Source of the DNA: Saccharospirillum impatiens DSM 12546
Lineage (GTDB): Bacteria; Pseudomonadota; Gammaproteobacteria; Pseudomonadales; Natronospirillaceae
Length of the DNA: 64,000 nt
Assembly: GCF_000423605.1 (NCBI RefSeq)
Contig: NZ_AUIH01000007.1
Location: 1 to 64,000 of the forward strand
Direction: 5' to 3'
Shown here: positions 15,912 through 27,267 of the stretch, in pieces
How the letters are laid out: every line of letters starts with the position of its first letter
Numbering within the stretch: the first letter of the stretch is position 1
The notes under the pieces: model-generated
Seen by the model: only the letters and a program-made list of their open reading frames with translations
Database searches by the model: none
What the model was told of the DNA's origin: nothing
Made by a program: the position numbers and the translations under genes

Positions 15912-16910
15912 CTATTCAAATGGATAACGCAGACCCCACTGCTGACGCATGTCATCCATCAGCGCCATGATCGCGACCGTTTCAGTGTGCGGAATCAGTG
16001 GGCTTTCGCGCTCGCCCGCGCGCAGGCAGCGCACGACTTCCGCCACCTGATACACAAAGCCATTGTCAGCCTGATCCAGCTGCACCGCCGCACTGTCATC
16101 GACGTCGTTGGTGCCACCGTGATGGTGTATCGCAAAGGCACTGCCGGATTGAAAGTCGGGGTAATCGATATAGCCGGTGGTGCCGTAAAGCACGGCTTCC
16201 TGCTTCATTTTCAGGTTATAGCTGGTGGCAATAGACGCCGTCATGCCACTGGCAAAGCGAAACTGATAGGTAGCGCGCTCGTCGACACCGGTATCACTGA
16301 ACTGACACAGCGACTGCACCTGCACCGGCAGTTCACCGGCGAGATAACAGACAAAACTGATTGGGTAGATGCCCATATCGAGCGTCACGCCGCCAGCCAG
16401 TGCCGGATCGATCAGTCGCGGGCGATATTTATCGGGTGCAAAGCCGCCAAACGTCAGGTTCATGTGCTGAACCTCGCCGATCACCTGCTCATTGAGCCGT
16501 TTCTTAAGCTCGATCATCGTGGGTAGAAACCGCGTCCAGATCGCTTCCATCAGAAACAGCCCCTTGTCTCTGGCCAGGTCGACCAAAAACTGAGCCTGAG
16601 GGGCGTTTACGGTGAAGGGCTTTTCGATCAACACCGACTTTCCGTGATTCAGCGCCAGCGCGGCGTTGTCGGTGTGAAAATTATGCGTGGTGGCAATGTA
16701 CACGACATCTATGTCGTCTCTTCCGACCAGGCTCTGGTAGCTTTCATCGGCGCTGATACCGACCGCTTCGGCGAACGCAGCGGCCTTGCCCGGTGTATTG
16801 GACGCGACCGAAACCAGCATGCTGTCCGGGTCCTGTGCGACGGCGTCGGCAAATTTGTGGGCAATGTTCCCGGCGCCGAGAATGCCCCAGCGAATTGGTG
16901 TATCTGGCAT
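15912..16910 (-). CDS. Gfo/Idh/MocA-family oxidoreductase
   Basis: A 332-residue NAD(P)-dependent dehydrogenase. The Rossmann fold begins at once (IRWGILGAGNIAHKF), EKP (in GKSVLIEKPFTVNA) is the family's catalytic lysine motif near residue 96, and D-M-G-I-Y-P in the C-terminal half matches the dimeric dihydrodiol dehydrogenase/glucose-fructose oxidoreductase branch. The substrate, probably a sugar or cyclic polyol, cannot be assigned. Monocistronic on the minus strand. Confidence 0.92.
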   Translation of the reverse strand: MPDTPIRWGILGAGNIAHKFADAVAQDPDSMLVSVASNTPGKAAAFAEAVGISADESYQSLVGRDDIDVVYIATTHNFHTDNAALALNHGKSVLIEKPFTVNAPQAQFLVDLARDKGLFLMEAIWTRFLPTMIELKKRLNEQVIGEVQHMNLTFGGFAPDKYRPRLIDPALAGGVTLDMGIYPISFVCYLAGELPVQVQSLCQFSDTGVDERATYQFRFASGMTASIATSYNLKMKQEAVLYGTTGYIDYPDFQSGSAFAIHHHGGTNDVDDSAAVQLDQADNGFVYQVAEVVRCLRAGERESPLIPHTETVAIMALMDDMRQQWGLRYPFE

Positions 16911-17150
16911 TGGCTAAGCCCCTGTTTCGTCCATTCTGCGTGAGTTCGGTGTCTTCAGGGCGTAAACTGCGGGCAAATTATGACCTTTGGCCCTGAAACC
17001 ATTGTTGTTTTGTGAAAGGCTAACCGCATTAATAGTCACTACTTTAATAGTAACTACACTGCCACTGGCTCTGAAAGACTCTGGTTCTGTAAACCCACAG
17101 TGAGGTCGGTTATGGCAAGGTCGGTTCATACATCGTTTAGGATAAGCTCT

Positions 17151-17462
17151 ATGTCACCCTTTATGCGCATTCTCGCCGCCATCATTGGCCTCGCCTTGCT
17201 GGTGTTCTTTTTCTGGATTGGTCTGTTTCTGGTGTTGGCGCTGGCCGCTGTCGGCATTGGCCTGGCGATCATCAACGCCGTCAAGATGAAAATCACCGGC
17301 CGGCCGCTGTTTGCGTCGCGTTTCAAAAAAGCCTACGAAGAAGCTCAGCGCCGACAGGGCCAGGCGAATGGACAGGGGCCCGGGGCTAACCGGGGCCACC
17401 AGGTTATCGAAGGAGAAGTGGTCGACGAACAGAATAAAGACGCGTCCGACCAGCAGCGCTGA
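17151..17462 (+). CDS. Hypothetical small membrane protein
   Basis: A 103-residue protein with two closely spaced hydrophobic helices (ILAAIIGLALLVFFFWIGLF and VLALAAVGIGLAIINAV), a short basic stretch, and a polar Gln/Gly-rich cytoplasmic tail ending in acidic residues (V-I-E-G-E-V-V-D-E). Similar short inner-membrane proteins are common in gammaproteobacteria but I cannot name the family. ATG 17151 has AGGA eight bases upstream; an upstream ATG at 17100 adds a Ser-rich leader. It converges on tatC, with stop and stop adjacent (17462/17463). Confidence 0.65.
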   Translation: MSPFMRILAAIIGLALLVFFFWIGLFLVLALAAVGIGLAIINAVKMKITGRPLFASRFKKAYEEAQRRQGQANGQGPGANRGHQVIEGEVVDEQNKDASDQQR

Positions 17463-18221
17463 TCAGTCCAGCTCTGCCGCCTCTTCGATTTTGGCTTTCG
17501 GAATCAACCGGCTGAACGCCAGGCCGAGTTCAAACAACAGCCACATCGGCACCGCCAGTATGGTTTGCGAGATCATGTCCGGCGGTGTCACCAGCATGCC
17601 AAAAACAAAACAACTGACAAAAATGTAAGGCCGCTTGGCCGCCAGTGAGTCGACCGAGACAATGCCTGCGCGCACCAGCAGGAAAGTTGCGATCGGAATT
17701 TCAAAGGCGATCCCGAACGCAAAGAAAAGTTTCAGACAGAAATCGAGCACGTTGCCGATGTCGGGCATTAAGTTGATGTTTTCCGGCCCCACCGAGGTGA
17801 AAAAGCCAAACACCAGCGGTAGCACCACGAAGTACACAAAGCTCACCCCCGCATAAAACAGCAGCACGCTGGAGATAAACAACGGCACCGCGACCCGGCG
17901 CTCATGTTTATACAACGCCGGCGCAATGAAGCCCCAGATCTGGTGCAACAGGTAGGGCACCGAGATAAACACGGCCAGTACGATGGTCAGCTTCAGCGGT
18001 ACGAAGAACGGCGAGGTCACCCCGGTGGCGATCAGTTGGCCGCTTTCGGGCAGTAACACTTCCAGCGGTTTGACCAGAATCATGTAGAGGTCACCGGCCA
18101 AAAAGTACAGACCCAGAAAAACCACAAAAACGACAACTATGGAGCGCATCATGCGGTCGCGCAGTTCTTTCAGGTGCGCGACCAGGGGCATGGTGGAATC
18201 TTCAGGGTTTTCGGACTTCAT
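17463..18221 (-). CDS. tatC: Sec-independent protein translocase subunit TatC
   Basis: A 252-residue six-helix membrane protein, receptor for twin-arginine signal peptides. The conserved cytoplasmic N-terminus (MPLVAHLKELRDRMMRS) contains the H-L-x-E-L-R motif; a periplasmic P-F-x-x-x-L-K segment, the F-x-x-F-G-I-A-F-E-I-P motif and the final T-P-P-D-x-x-S-Q helix are all present. Start at ATG 18221 overlaps the tatB end by 20 bases; ATG 18191 is an alternative. Third gene of tatABC. Confidence 0.95.
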   Translation of the reverse strand: MKSENPEDSTMPLVAHLKELRDRMMRSIVVVFVVFLGLYFLAGDLYMILVKPLEVLLPESGQLIATGVTSPFFVPLKLTIVLAVFISVPYLLHQIWGFIAPALYKHERRVAVPLFISSVLLFYAGVSFVYFVVLPLVFGFFTSVGPENINLMPDIGNVLDFCLKLFFAFGIAFEIPIATFLLVRAGIVSVDSLAAKRPYIFVSCFVFGMLVTPPDMISQTILAVPMWLLFELGLAFSRLIPKAKIEEAAELD

Positions 18222-18681
18222 CGTCGGGCCTGGTATCGGAGTGGGTGGTGGGGGCGTCGGCAGTGGTGTCAGTATCCTGAGGGACACGGGCTCGGGCGGC
18301 CGCGTCGTTATTCACCTTACGTCTCAGCGCTGCTTCGGCCTGAATGTCGCCTTCCAGTTCGGCCTGGGCGGTTTCATCCAGCGCGGACCGGGGAGCAATG
18401 GACGGCACTTCCGCGTCTTCATTTTCGTGACGGACGTCACCCGCCCCCGTTTCATCGTTGTTCTTGAAGGTTTGACCTTTGGTCTCGGCGATGATCTTCT
18501 TATTCAGTTCATCCAGCCGCACTTCCTGTTCGAGCTGATTTTGCAGCCCGGTCATAAAGCGCCGTGCCTTGCCCACGGTGCGCCCCACTGTGCGCGCCAC
18601 GCCCGGCAATCGCTCGGGCCCGATCACTACCATGCCGATAACGGCCAGCAGCATCAATTCGGTAAAACCGATGTCGAACAT
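18202..18681 (-). CDS. tatB: Sec-independent protein translocase subunit TatB
   Basis: A 159-residue protein with the TatB N-terminus (MFDIGFTELMLLAVIGMVVIGPERLPGVARTVG split here only for length), a single transmembrane helix with a hinge at G-P-E-R-L-P, an amphipathic helix and a long acidic, low-complexity tail. It forms the substrate-receptor complex with TatC. The gap to tatA is 69 bp. Confidence 0.95.
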   Translation of the reverse strand: MFDIGFTELMLLAVIGMVVIGPERLPGVARTVGRTVGKARRFMTGLQNQLEQEVRLDELNKKIIAETKGQTFKNNDETGAGDVRHENEDAEVPSIAPRSALDETAQAELEGDIQAEAALRRKVNNDAAARARVPQDTDTTADAPTTHSDTRPDDEVRKP

Positions 18682-18750
18682 AGTGAGCTCTCAACAGATC
18701 AGTAGCGGCCGCCCGGCATGAGCGGGCCATAAAACAGATGGGCGCCCCGG

Positions 18751-19023
18751 TTAGTGGGCGCTGGTATCGGTCTTCTTGGTGGTTTCCTGTTCGGTTTCGG
18801 CAAACTGAGCGTCTTTCTTTTCCAAAGATGCTTTTTTCTCGTCTTCGGATTTTTTCTCAGACGCGACGGTTTCTTCGTCGTTTTCGTTTACCGCTTTCTT
18901 GAAGCTCTTAATGGCACTGCCCATATCACCGCCCAGGCCTTTCAGGCGCTTGGTGCCGAAAATAAGCAGTACGATGGCCAGAACAATCAACAGTTGCCAG
19001 ATAGAAATGCCGCCAAAACCCAT
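18751..19023 (-). CDS. tatA: Sec-independent protein translocase subunit TatA
   Basis: A 90-residue pore-forming Tat subunit. One transmembrane helix ([16 protein letters not shown]), the [10 protein letters not shown] hinge, an amphipathic helix ([11 protein letters not shown]) and a charged Lys/Glu tail. First gene of tatABC and 108 bp downstream of hisE, as in pseudomonads. Confidence 0.95.
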   Translation of the reverse strand: MGFGGISIWQLLIVLAIVLLIFGTKRLKGLGGDMGSAIKSFKKAVNENDEETVASEKKSEDEKKASLEKKDAQFAETEQETTKKTDTSAH

Positions 19024-19131
19024 GATGCTACCCTCTTAAGATGTCTTCAGCCCCCGAGTGCCGGTGGCTATCTGATAATGTGCAACTCAATTTCTCTATT
19101 TGCGCTCAGACCGGGGGGTCAGGTCAAGTGC

Positions 19132-19467
19132 TCAATCGGTTGAGCGCGATGCTTTTTCGTCGAGTCCGGACAATCCGAAGCGCCGCGCCAGCTCGTCGGT
19201 GACATCCGCAGGCGACAAATCCAGCTGTGCCAGCATCACCAGCGTATGAAACCACAAATCGGCCGTCTCTGAGATGACCTTGTCGTTCAACGAGGGGTCA
19301 GCCGCCGCGTTTTTCGCCGCCAAAATCGTCTCTACCGACTCTTCCCCGACTTTTTCCAGTATTTTATCCAACCCCTTGGCATACAGGGAAGCAACGTAGG
19401 AATCATCCGCACTGACTCCCTTGCGGGCCTCCAGAGTGTCGGCCAATTGTTGCAGAACGTCCATCAT
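19132..19467 (-). CDS. hisE: Phosphoribosyl-ATP diphosphatase HisE
   Basis: A 111-residue all-helical pyrophosphohydrolase that removes PPi from phosphoribosyl-ATP in histidine biosynthesis. The MazG-like metal-binding motif E-K-V-G-E-E-S-V-E and the downstream K-N-x-x-D-P-S, E-T-A-D-L-W-F-H segments are intact. ATG 19467 has AAAGG nine bases upstream; the longer TTG start at 19476 is less suited. In Pseudomonas hisI (the next pathway step) directly precedes hisE; here there is no hisI between ubiB and hisE, only repeat copy 3. Confidence 0.93.
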   Translation of the reverse strand: MMDVLQQLADTLEARKGVSADDSYVASLYAKGLDKILEKVGEESVETILAAKNAAADPSLNDKVISETADLWFHTLVMLAQLDLSPADVTDELARRFGLSGLDEKASRSTD

Positions 19468-19509
19468 ATGACACAACCTTTAACGTTTTGTTGCAGCGTT
19501 CGTTTAACC

Positions 19510-19680
19510 AAGTTTCAGTGTTCAATGAGTGGCTATGGTCCGCGTCGGCTGCCGGTGATGCTTCTGCGGGGTCGGCGTGAACCCGTCCATGGGGCCTAGA
19601 CCGCAACATCCATGTTGCGGACTTCCCCGCAGAAGCATCACCGGCATCCGCCACTTGCATCGCGCAAAACGCCGAAACTT
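19510..19680 (+). repeat. Nested-palindrome repeat, copy 3
   Basis: Inner arms 19551-19571 and 19625-19645 are perfectly complementary over 21 bases (left arm begins GCCGGTGATGCTTCTGCGGG). Further out AGTGGC/GCCACT (19528, 19650) and AAGTTTC/GAAACTT (19510, 19674) also pair. The core contains GTCGGCGTGAACCCGTCCAT, GGGGCCTAGA and hairpin CCGCAACAT-CC-ATGTTGCGG (19601-19620). It lies between co-directional ubiB and hisE, where hisI might be expected. Confidence 0.92.
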
Positions 19681-19689
19681 AATACCTAA

Positions 19690-21315
19690 TTATGGCCACA
19701 GTAATAAAACAGCCCCAACAGCCAACCCGACCCACTGACCCGTCGACAAGCTCTGCAGCCAGACCGCGGGGGAGGGGATCAGAATCACGCCGGCCAGCAG
19801 GATCGCCGCGCCGAGACGGCGTACAAAGCGACGCTGTCCTTGCTTGCGTTCCTTGCGACCGGCCTCCAACTGAGCATTGATGCGTTGTTCGACACCCCCG
19901 ATCTTACGCAGATTCATCAGCGTATCGTGCACCAGGTCCGGCATTTGCGGGGCTTTTGCCAGCCAACTCGGGCCATGCTGGCGCAGGGTGTTGATGAACC
20001 GTTTGGGGCCCACTTGCTCGCGCACCCAGTTTTCCAGGAACGGTTTGGCCGTCGCCCACAGATCCAGCTGGGGGTAGAGCTGGCGGCCCAGGCCTTCGAT
20101 GTTGAGCAGGGTTTTCTGCAGCAGCACCAGTTGCGGCTGCACCGTCATGTCGAAGCGTTGTGCGGTCTGGAACAACCGCACCAGCAGCAAGCCGAAGGAT
20201 ATTTCAGCCAGCGGCTTCTCGAAAATGGGTTCGCAAACGCTGCGAATCGCCGACTCGAATTCATTAACCCGGGTATGGGCGGGTACCCAACCGGATTCGA
20301 CGTGCAGTTCGGCTACCCGATAATAATCGCGGTTAAAGAATGCCAGCAGGTTTTGGGCAAGATAGCTCTGGTCCTCGCGCGACAGCGAGCCGACGATGCC
20401 GCAATCGATGCCAATGTACTGGGGTGAATCAGGGTTGTCGCGACTGACAAAAATATTGCCGGGGTGCATGTCGGCATGAAAGAACGAATCGCGAAACACC
20501 TGGGTAAAGAAGATCTCGACACCGCGCTCGGCCAGCACCTTCATGTTGATGCCAGCGGCGTTCAGCGCATCGATGTCCGATACTGGAATGCCGCTGATTC
20601 GCTCCATCACCAACACATTCTTGCGCGTGTAGTCCCAGTGTACCCATGGGATGTACAGGGAATCGGAACCATCAAAGTTGCGCCGCAACGCGGCCATGTT
20701 GGCGCCTTCGCGCAACAGGTCCAGTTCGTCGAGAATGGTGCGACGGAAGTCTTCGACCACTTCAGCCGGGCGCAGGCGGCGACCGTCGGGAATGGTCATC
20801 ACCAGCCGGGCCATCAGATCCATCAGCCGCAAATCTTTCGAGATTACCCGGCGAATACCGGGCCGAATCACCTTGATCACCACCGACTTCCCATTAGGCA
20901 GTGTGGCCGCATGCACCTGAGCAATGGAGGCAGACGCCATGGGCTCCTCAGAGAACTCGGCAAAGAGGGTGTCGACGCTCTCGCCCAGGGCCTCTTCGAT
21001 CAGGCGTTTGGCACGAACGCCGGGAAAAGACGGCACTCTGTCTTGCAAGTAGGCGAGTTCTGTTGCCATTTCGGCGGGCAACAAATCCCGGCGCGTCGAC
21101 AGGATCTGACCGAATTTAACAAACACCGGCCCCAGGCTTTCAAGCGCCAGGCGCAGGCGGCGACCCTCACTGCCTTTGGCCGGGATGATCCAGCGCGGCG
21201 GGAAGAAGTACTGGCCGAAGCGCAGCAGCCAGGGCACCTGCTGGTGCTGCAGCAGTGTGTCCAGCCGGTAGCGGCTCAGTATCCAGGCAATGCGTATCAG
21301 GCGTATCAGCGTCAC
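19690..21315 (-). CDS. ubiB: Ubiquinone biosynthesis protein UbiB
   Basis: A 541-residue ABC1/ADCK atypical kinase needed for coenzyme Q synthesis and probably for moving hydrophobic intermediates. It shows the family K-F-G-Q motif ([11 protein letters not shown]), an Ala-rich nucleotide loop (S-A-S-I-A-Q-V-H), the [10 protein letters not shown] catalytic loop, and the I-D-C-G metal loop where many members have I-D-F-G. Two C-terminal transmembrane helices end the chain. It overlaps ubiJ by four bases. Confidence 0.95.
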   Translation of the reverse strand: MTLIRLIRIAWILSRYRLDTLLQHQQVPWLLRFGQYFFPPRWIIPAKGSEGRRLRLALESLGPVFVKFGQILSTRRDLLPAEMATELAYLQDRVPSFPGVRAKRLIEEALGESVDTLFAEFSEEPMASASIAQVHAATLPNGKSVVIKVIRPGIRRVISKDLRLMDLMARLVMTIPDGRRLRPAEVVEDFRRTILDELDLLREGANMAALRRNFDGSDSLYIPWVHWDYTRKNVLVMERISGIPVSDIDALNAAGINMKVLAERGVEIFFTQVFRDSFFHADMHPGNIFVSRDNPDSPQYIGIDCGIVGSLSREDQSYLAQNLLAFFNRDYYRVAELHVESGWVPAHTRVNEFESAIRSVCEPIFEKPLAEISFGLLLVRLFQTAQRFDMTVQPQLVLLQKTLLNIEGLGRQLYPQLDLWATAKPFLENWVREQVGPKRFINTLRQHGPSWLAKAPQMPDLVHDTLMNLRKIGGVEQRINAQLEAGRKERKQGQRRFVRRLGAAILLAGVILIPSPAVWLQSLSTGQWVGLAVGAVLLLWP

Positions 21316-21959
21316 GATTGGCCCCGGCGGTCAGCGTTTGTATCCACTTGCTGGCGCAGGCGGGCAATGCGGGCGCCGAGACGATCCACCGCCATTCGGG
21401 TCTGATGCACTGTCTGGGCATGCTCGCGCCACAGGGAGTTAGGCACCAGCCAGTCGCTTTCTTCACGCAGAAAATTACGCACTGTCCGGTCAAACGACTG
21501 CCCCTGGGCTTTGGCCATGCCGCCGAACAGTCGGAGCCCGTCAGCCACAAAATGGGCCGGCAGGTCGCCCAGCCGATCGCCGAGCGCCATTTCCCAGTCG
21601 ATGTCGAGCGTCGACATGACCTCTTGAAGGGTAAAGAAGGTGCGGGTGTCACCCTGAATGTCAATTTGGTGCACCATCATCGCCTGGGCCCGATCGTCGG
21701 CGCGCAGAACGCTGAACAAATCGCGGGCCTTACCGCTGACGCGGGCGTCCGGGTTGACCGGAATCTCGGTCGATAACGTCACTTGCACGGCCTCCGACCC
21801 GGTTCCTGCATCGATAAACAGGGCCAGTGTCAGATCCGGTTCTCGTGTGGCCAGAACGATGCTGTGCCCAGCCAGTTTCAGCAGGCGAGTTTGCGCCTGG
21901 GCGTCGTAGTGCAGTGCATCGTTGATCAGCCGCTGCAGCGGCCAGAGCCACAAACTCAT
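21312..21959 (-). CDS. ubiJ: Ubiquinone biosynthesis accessory factor UbiJ
   Basis: A 215-residue SCP2-domain protein. The N-terminal 110 residues form the lipid-binding SCP2 fold (L-A-G-H-S-I-V-L ... L-T-L-A-L-F-I) and the C-terminus is helical with a coiled coil ([16 protein letters not shown]). UbiJ with UbiK organises the soluble Ubi complex that hydroxylates the quinone ring. It overlaps both ubiE and ubiB by four bases, so the three are translationally coupled. Confidence 0.93.
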   Translation of the reverse strand: MSLWLWPLQRLINDALHYDAQAQTRLLKLAGHSIVLATREPDLTLALFIDAGTGSEAVQVTLSTEIPVNPDARVSGKARDLFSVLRADDRAQAMMVHQIDIQGDTRTFFTLQEVMSTLDIDWEMALGDRLGDLPAHFVADGLRLFGGMAKAQGQSFDRTVRNFLREESDWLVPNSLWREHAQTVHQTRMAVDRLGARIARLRQQVDTNADRRGQS

Positions 21960-22738
21960 GCCTTCACACCCCGGTGCAGCGCAACAATGCCGCCGGTCAG
22001 GTTGTGGTAGCGTACCTGCACCAGGCCCGCGTCTTCCATCATGGACTTCAGCGTATCCTGATCCGGATGCATGCGAATCGATTCGGCCAGGTATTGGTAG
22101 CTATCCGGATCGCCGGTAACGGCGCGGCCAATCAGTGGCAGCGCCTTAAACGAATACACGTCGTAGGCCTTGCTCAGCATGTCGTTGCGTGGCTTGGAAA
22201 ATTCCAGCACCAGCAGCCGGCCACCCGGCTTAAGTACCCGGTTGAACTCAGACAGCGCCCTGTCTTTATGAGTCACATTACGCAACCCGAAGGCCATGGT
22301 GATGACGTCAAAATGGTTGTCCGGAAACGGCAGGGACTCGGCATTGGCCTGCACCGTTTCCAGGTTTCCGGCTATGCCCCTATCGGCCAGCCGGTCGCGG
22401 CCCACTTTCAACATGGAGTCGTTAATATCGGCCAACACCACCAGACCATCGGGCCCGACCTTGCGGGCAAAGTCGTAGCTCAGATCCCCGGTGCCGCCGG
22501 CGATATCCAGCACCCGGTTGCCACGACGCACGCCCGACAGCTCAATGGTGTATTTCTTCCAGAGCCGGTGCACACCAAACGACATCAGGTCGTTCATCAG
22601 GTCGTATTTGGCGGCAACGGAGTGAAATACGTCGGCCACACGCTTTTGTTTTTCGCCGGTGGCGACCGTCTGATAGCCGAAATGCGTGGTATCGTTCGGG
22701 GCATCGTTGCCGGATGAGGCTGTGTCTTTCTCTGACAT
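21956..22738 (-). CDS. ubiE: Ubiquinone/menaquinone C-methyltransferase UbiE
   Basis: A 260-residue SAM-dependent methyltransferase for the C-methylation step of ubiquinone (and menaquinone if made). Motif [12 protein letters not shown], the D-I-N-D-S-M post-I motif, the central G-L-R-N-V-T and R-V-L-K-P-G-G-R-L signatures are present. It heads ubiE-ubiJ-ubiB. The promoter must lie between it and hemB, a divergent region that also contains repeat copy 4. Confidence 0.96.
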   Translation of the reverse strand: MSEKDTASSGNDAPNDTTHFGYQTVATGEKQKRVADVFHSVAAKYDLMNDLMSFGVHRLWKKYTIELSGVRRGNRVLDIAGGTGDLSYDFARKVGPDGLVVLADINDSMLKVGRDRLADRGIAGNLETVQANAESLPFPDNHFDVITMAFGLRNVTHKDRALSEFNRVLKPGGRLLVLEFSKPRNDMLSKAYDVYSFKALPLIGRAVTGDPDSYQYLAESIRMHPDQDTLKSMMEDAGLVQVRYHNLTGGIVALHRGVKA

Positions 22739-22798
22739 GGAATCTCCGCGGGCCGGTCAGACAAAACAGATGTCGGCCAGACCACTGTAAATGGACTC

Positions 22799-23002
22799 GT
22801 TCCTGATAACTCGAGTTTGAAAGTTCAGTTTTCTACGGTGCGGGAATCCGTGCCAGTCGCCCGGCATGTCTATCCGGGGTCGGCGTGAACCCGTCCATGG
22901 GGCCTAGACCGCAACATCCATGTTGCGGACTTCCCCGGATAGACATGCCGGACACCTGGCACTCAATGCAGTGCGAACTTTTAAACTCGAGTTATCAGGA
23001 AC
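22799..23002 (+). repeat. Nested-palindrome repeat, copy 4
   Basis: Outer arms GTTCCTGATAACTCGAGTTT (22799-22818) and 22983-23002 are perfectly complementary over 20 bases; AAGTTC/GAACTT lies just inside. GTGCCAG/CTGGCAC (22850, 22956) pairs next, and inner arms CCGGCATGTCTATCCGGGG (22861-22879) and 22933-22951 pair perfectly over 19 bases. The core and its CCGCAACAT hairpin are the same as in copy 3. It fills most of the divergent ubiE-hemB intergenic region. Confidence 0.93.
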
Positions 23003-23106
23003 GCAACTAATAAGACAATGCGGCTATTGTAGCGAGTTAGACTGCCCGGGGCGACTGGTGTTCCTGTCACTGGTCGACCTTTGCTAAACTCGACCTCCCT
23101 TACTGA

Positions 23107-24126
<1,020 letters not shown>

Positions 24127-24197
24127 CGTCGATTAGACCTTAATTTCAGTGATTGGACCTTGAATTGTGAGCAAACCGCAGTCACTTTGATGGAAAC

Positions 24198-24228
24198 GGA
24201 CTGTACCGGTCGGCATCGACCACAGTCC
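24198..24228 (+). terminator. Hairpin between hemB and trxA
   Basis: GGACTGT (24198-24204) pairs with ACAGTCC (24222-24228), and inside it GGTCG (24208-24212) pairs with CGACC (24217-24221). The structure is 70 bases after the hemB stop. No T-tract follows, so it is either a Rho-type processing hairpin or a regulatory element for trxA. Confidence 0.4.
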
Positions 24229-24327
24229 AATGGACAGCAGCCGGATTCCTGAGTTAGGCTGCCTGTCGAATTGCGATTTTCGCATCACCCCAATTTCCTA
24301 TCAGCCAAGAGAACGGTACAGAACCTA

Positions 24328-24654
24328 ATGAGCGAACACATTAAAAACGTCTCTGATGACAGCTTCGAAACCGACGTACTGGGCAACGACAAACCGGTAC
24401 TGGTCGACTACTGGGCCGAATGGTGTGGCCCCTGCAAAATGATTGCTCCGGTTCTGGAAGAAGTGGCCACCGAATACGCCGACAACATGGTCGTGGCCAA
24501 ACTGAACATTGATGACAACCCGAACACGCCACCAAAATACGGCATTCGCGGTATCCCAACGCTGATGATGTTTCGCGGTGGTGAAGTAGTGGCGACCAAG
24601 GTCGGCGCTCTGTCCAAGACCCAATTGATCGAGTTTATTCAAGGCAATCTGTGA
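24328..24654 (+). CDS. trxA: Thioredoxin TrxA
   Basis: A 108-residue classical thioredoxin, general cytoplasmic disulfide reductase. Active site W-C-G-P-C with Cys33 and Cys36, buried Asp27, the cis-proline in G-I-P-T-L-M-M-F and the G-A-L-S-K motif are all present. I use ATG 24328, which gives the family length; the in-frame ATG at 24271 adds 19 residues that are not conserved. It is followed by rho, an arrangement conserved in many gammaproteobacteria. Confidence 0.97.
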   Translation: MSEHIKNVSDDSFETDVLGNDKPVLVDYWAEWCGPCKMIAPVLEEVATEYADNMVVAKLNIDDNPNTPPKYGIRGIPTLMMFRGGEVVATKVGALSKTQLIEFIQGNL

Positions 24655-24713
24655 TCGAGTGCCCGGGCCGGTTAGTCTGGCCCTGAATACGACCGGGGTG
24701 GCCGAAACTTTTC

Positions 24714-24742
24714 TGGACACCCCTGCCGACTCGGCCTATAGT
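24714..24742 (+). promoter_or_regulatory. Predicted rho promoter
   Basis: TGGACA (24714-24719) and TATAGT (24737-24742) are separated by 17 bases, each matching the sigma70 boxes at five of six positions. The start site would be near 24749, leaving a leader of about 80 bases before the rho ATG; rho leaders are commonly used for autoregulation. Confidence 0.55.
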
Positions 24743-24831
24743 GCCTTAAACCTGTTTTATCTACGCTTCCAACCACGTCTCCGGGCGGCCTGCCCGATCA
24801 TCTTCCCAAGACTAATTAAACCGCAAACCCT

Positions 24832-26088
<1,257 letters not shown>

Positions 26089-26100
26089 TCGTCTGAGTCT

Positions 26101-26137
26101 AAAAAAGCCGGAGCCGGTAAACGTCTCCGGCTTTTTT
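26101..26137 (+). terminator. Rho-independent terminator after rho
   Basis: AAAAAAGCCGGAG (26101-26113) pairs with CTCCGGCTTTTTT (26125-26137) over an 11-base loop, giving a GC stem with a six-T tract. It starts 13 bases after the rho stop and would also terminate leftward transcription because of the symmetric A-tract. Confidence 0.93.
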
Positions 26138-26178
26138 GTGCCTGCGGTTTATTGATCTATCCACCTGAACATTAGTGG

Positions 26179-26378
26179 ACTCAAGATTTGGAGCCCGATT
26201 TGGATATAGCGCCATAATTCCGTGTCAGCCACCGGGCCTGCCTATCCGGGGTCGGGCGGGATGCCGCCCACTCAACCCATCCATGGGGCCTAGACCGCAA
26301 CATCCATGTTGCGGACTTCCCCGGATAGGCAGACCCGGTAGCCAACACTCTGTTCACAGCGAGCTCCAAACCTTGAGT
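26179..26378 (+). repeat. Nested-palindrome repeat, copy 5 (extra-hairpin subtype)
   Basis: Outer arms ACTCAAGATTTGGAGC (from 26179) and the right arm ending at 26378 pair over 16 bases with one mismatch. Inner arms from 26222 and to 26348 pair through CTGCCTATCCGGGG with CCCCGGATAGGCAG and through the GTGT/ACAC and CCGGG/CCCGG ends. The core carries GGGCGGGATGCCGCCC followed by CATCCATGGGGCCTAGA and hairpin CCGCAACAT-CC-ATGTTGCGG. It lies between the rho terminator and mutM; a TATAAT (26380-26385) begins one base outside the right arm. Confidence 0.92.
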
Positions 26379-26413
26379 GTATAATCCTTTCTCAATTTTT
26401 TAATAAGTAGACC

Positions 26414-27232
26414 ATGCCTGAACTACCCGAAGTCGAAACCACCCGCCGTGGTATTGAACCGCACATTCTGAACCGCCGTATCAGTCGGGTTACGGTTCGC
26501 GATGCTCGCCTGCGCTGGCCGGTACCACCGGAACTGTCCGGGCAAGTTCAGGATCAGCGCATTATCGCCACCCACCGGCGGTCCAAATACCTGCTGATCG
26601 AGCTGGAGCGCGGCATGCTGATCGTGCATCTGGGCATGTCGGGCAGTGTGCGGGTGTTGCTTGATGATCCGACGCCCGGCAAGCACGATCACATCGACGT
26701 TGAGCTCGATAACGGTGTGCGCCTGCGCTACAACGATCCGCGCCGCTTTGGCGCCTGGCTTTATACCGAAGCACCGATTGCCGAGCATGAACTGATCGCA
26801 CACCTCGGGCCTGAACCACTGACCGATGCGTTTGACGCAGAGTATTTGTTCATAAAAAGTCGCAAACGCACGACGAAGATCAAAACCTTCATCATGGACG
26901 CGCGTATTGTTGTTGGCGTGGGGAACATTTACGCCAATGAGGCGCTCTTCCTCAGCGGTATCTATCCGCATAAACCAACAGGGCGAATTACTCGTAAAGA
27001 GTGCGAGCTGTTGGTCAGCCATATCAAGCAGGTGCTGGCGTTGGCGATCAGTCAGGGGGGCACGACCCTCCGTGATTTCGTAGGAGGGGATGGCAAGCCA
27101 GGTTATTTTGCCCAGTCACTGAATGTCTATGGGCGCACCGGCTTGCCTTGCCACCGGTGTCAGACGCTGATTCGCGAATTTCGAACCAGCAATAGAGGCA
27201 CCTTTTTCTGCCCCCAATGCCAGACCCGCTGA
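26414..27232 (+). CDS. mutM: Formamidopyrimidine-DNA glycosylase MutM (Fpg)
   Basis: A 272-residue DNA repair enzyme that excises 8-oxoguanine and formamidopyrimidines. The catalytic N-terminus PELPEVETTRRGIEP, Lys in R-R-S-K-Y-L-L, the helix-two-turn-helix G-V-G-N-I-Y-A-N-E-A-L-F and the C-terminal zinc finger (C-H-R-C ... C-P-Q-C) are present. In E. coli mutM lies beside rpmBG-radC; here it is separate, between rho and pdxH. A possible -10 (TATAAT at 26380) at the edge of repeat copy 5 lacks a clear -35. Confidence 0.97.
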   Translation: MPELPEVETTRRGIEPHILNRRISRVTVRDARLRWPVPPELSGQVQDQRIIATHRRSKYLLIELERGMLIVHLGMSGSVRVLLDDPTPGKHDHIDVELDNGVRLRYNDPRRFGAWLYTEAPIAEHELIAHLGPEPLTDAFDAEYLFIKSRKRTTKIKTFIMDARIVVGVGNIYANEALFLSGIYPHKPTGRITRKECELLVSHIKQVLALAISQGGTTLRDFVGGDGKPGYFAQSLNVYGRTGLPCHRCQTLIREFRTSNRGTFFCPQCQTR

Positions 27233-27267
27233 CGCCTTGGAACGCCCGCCTTTTTCAGGAGAACCAA

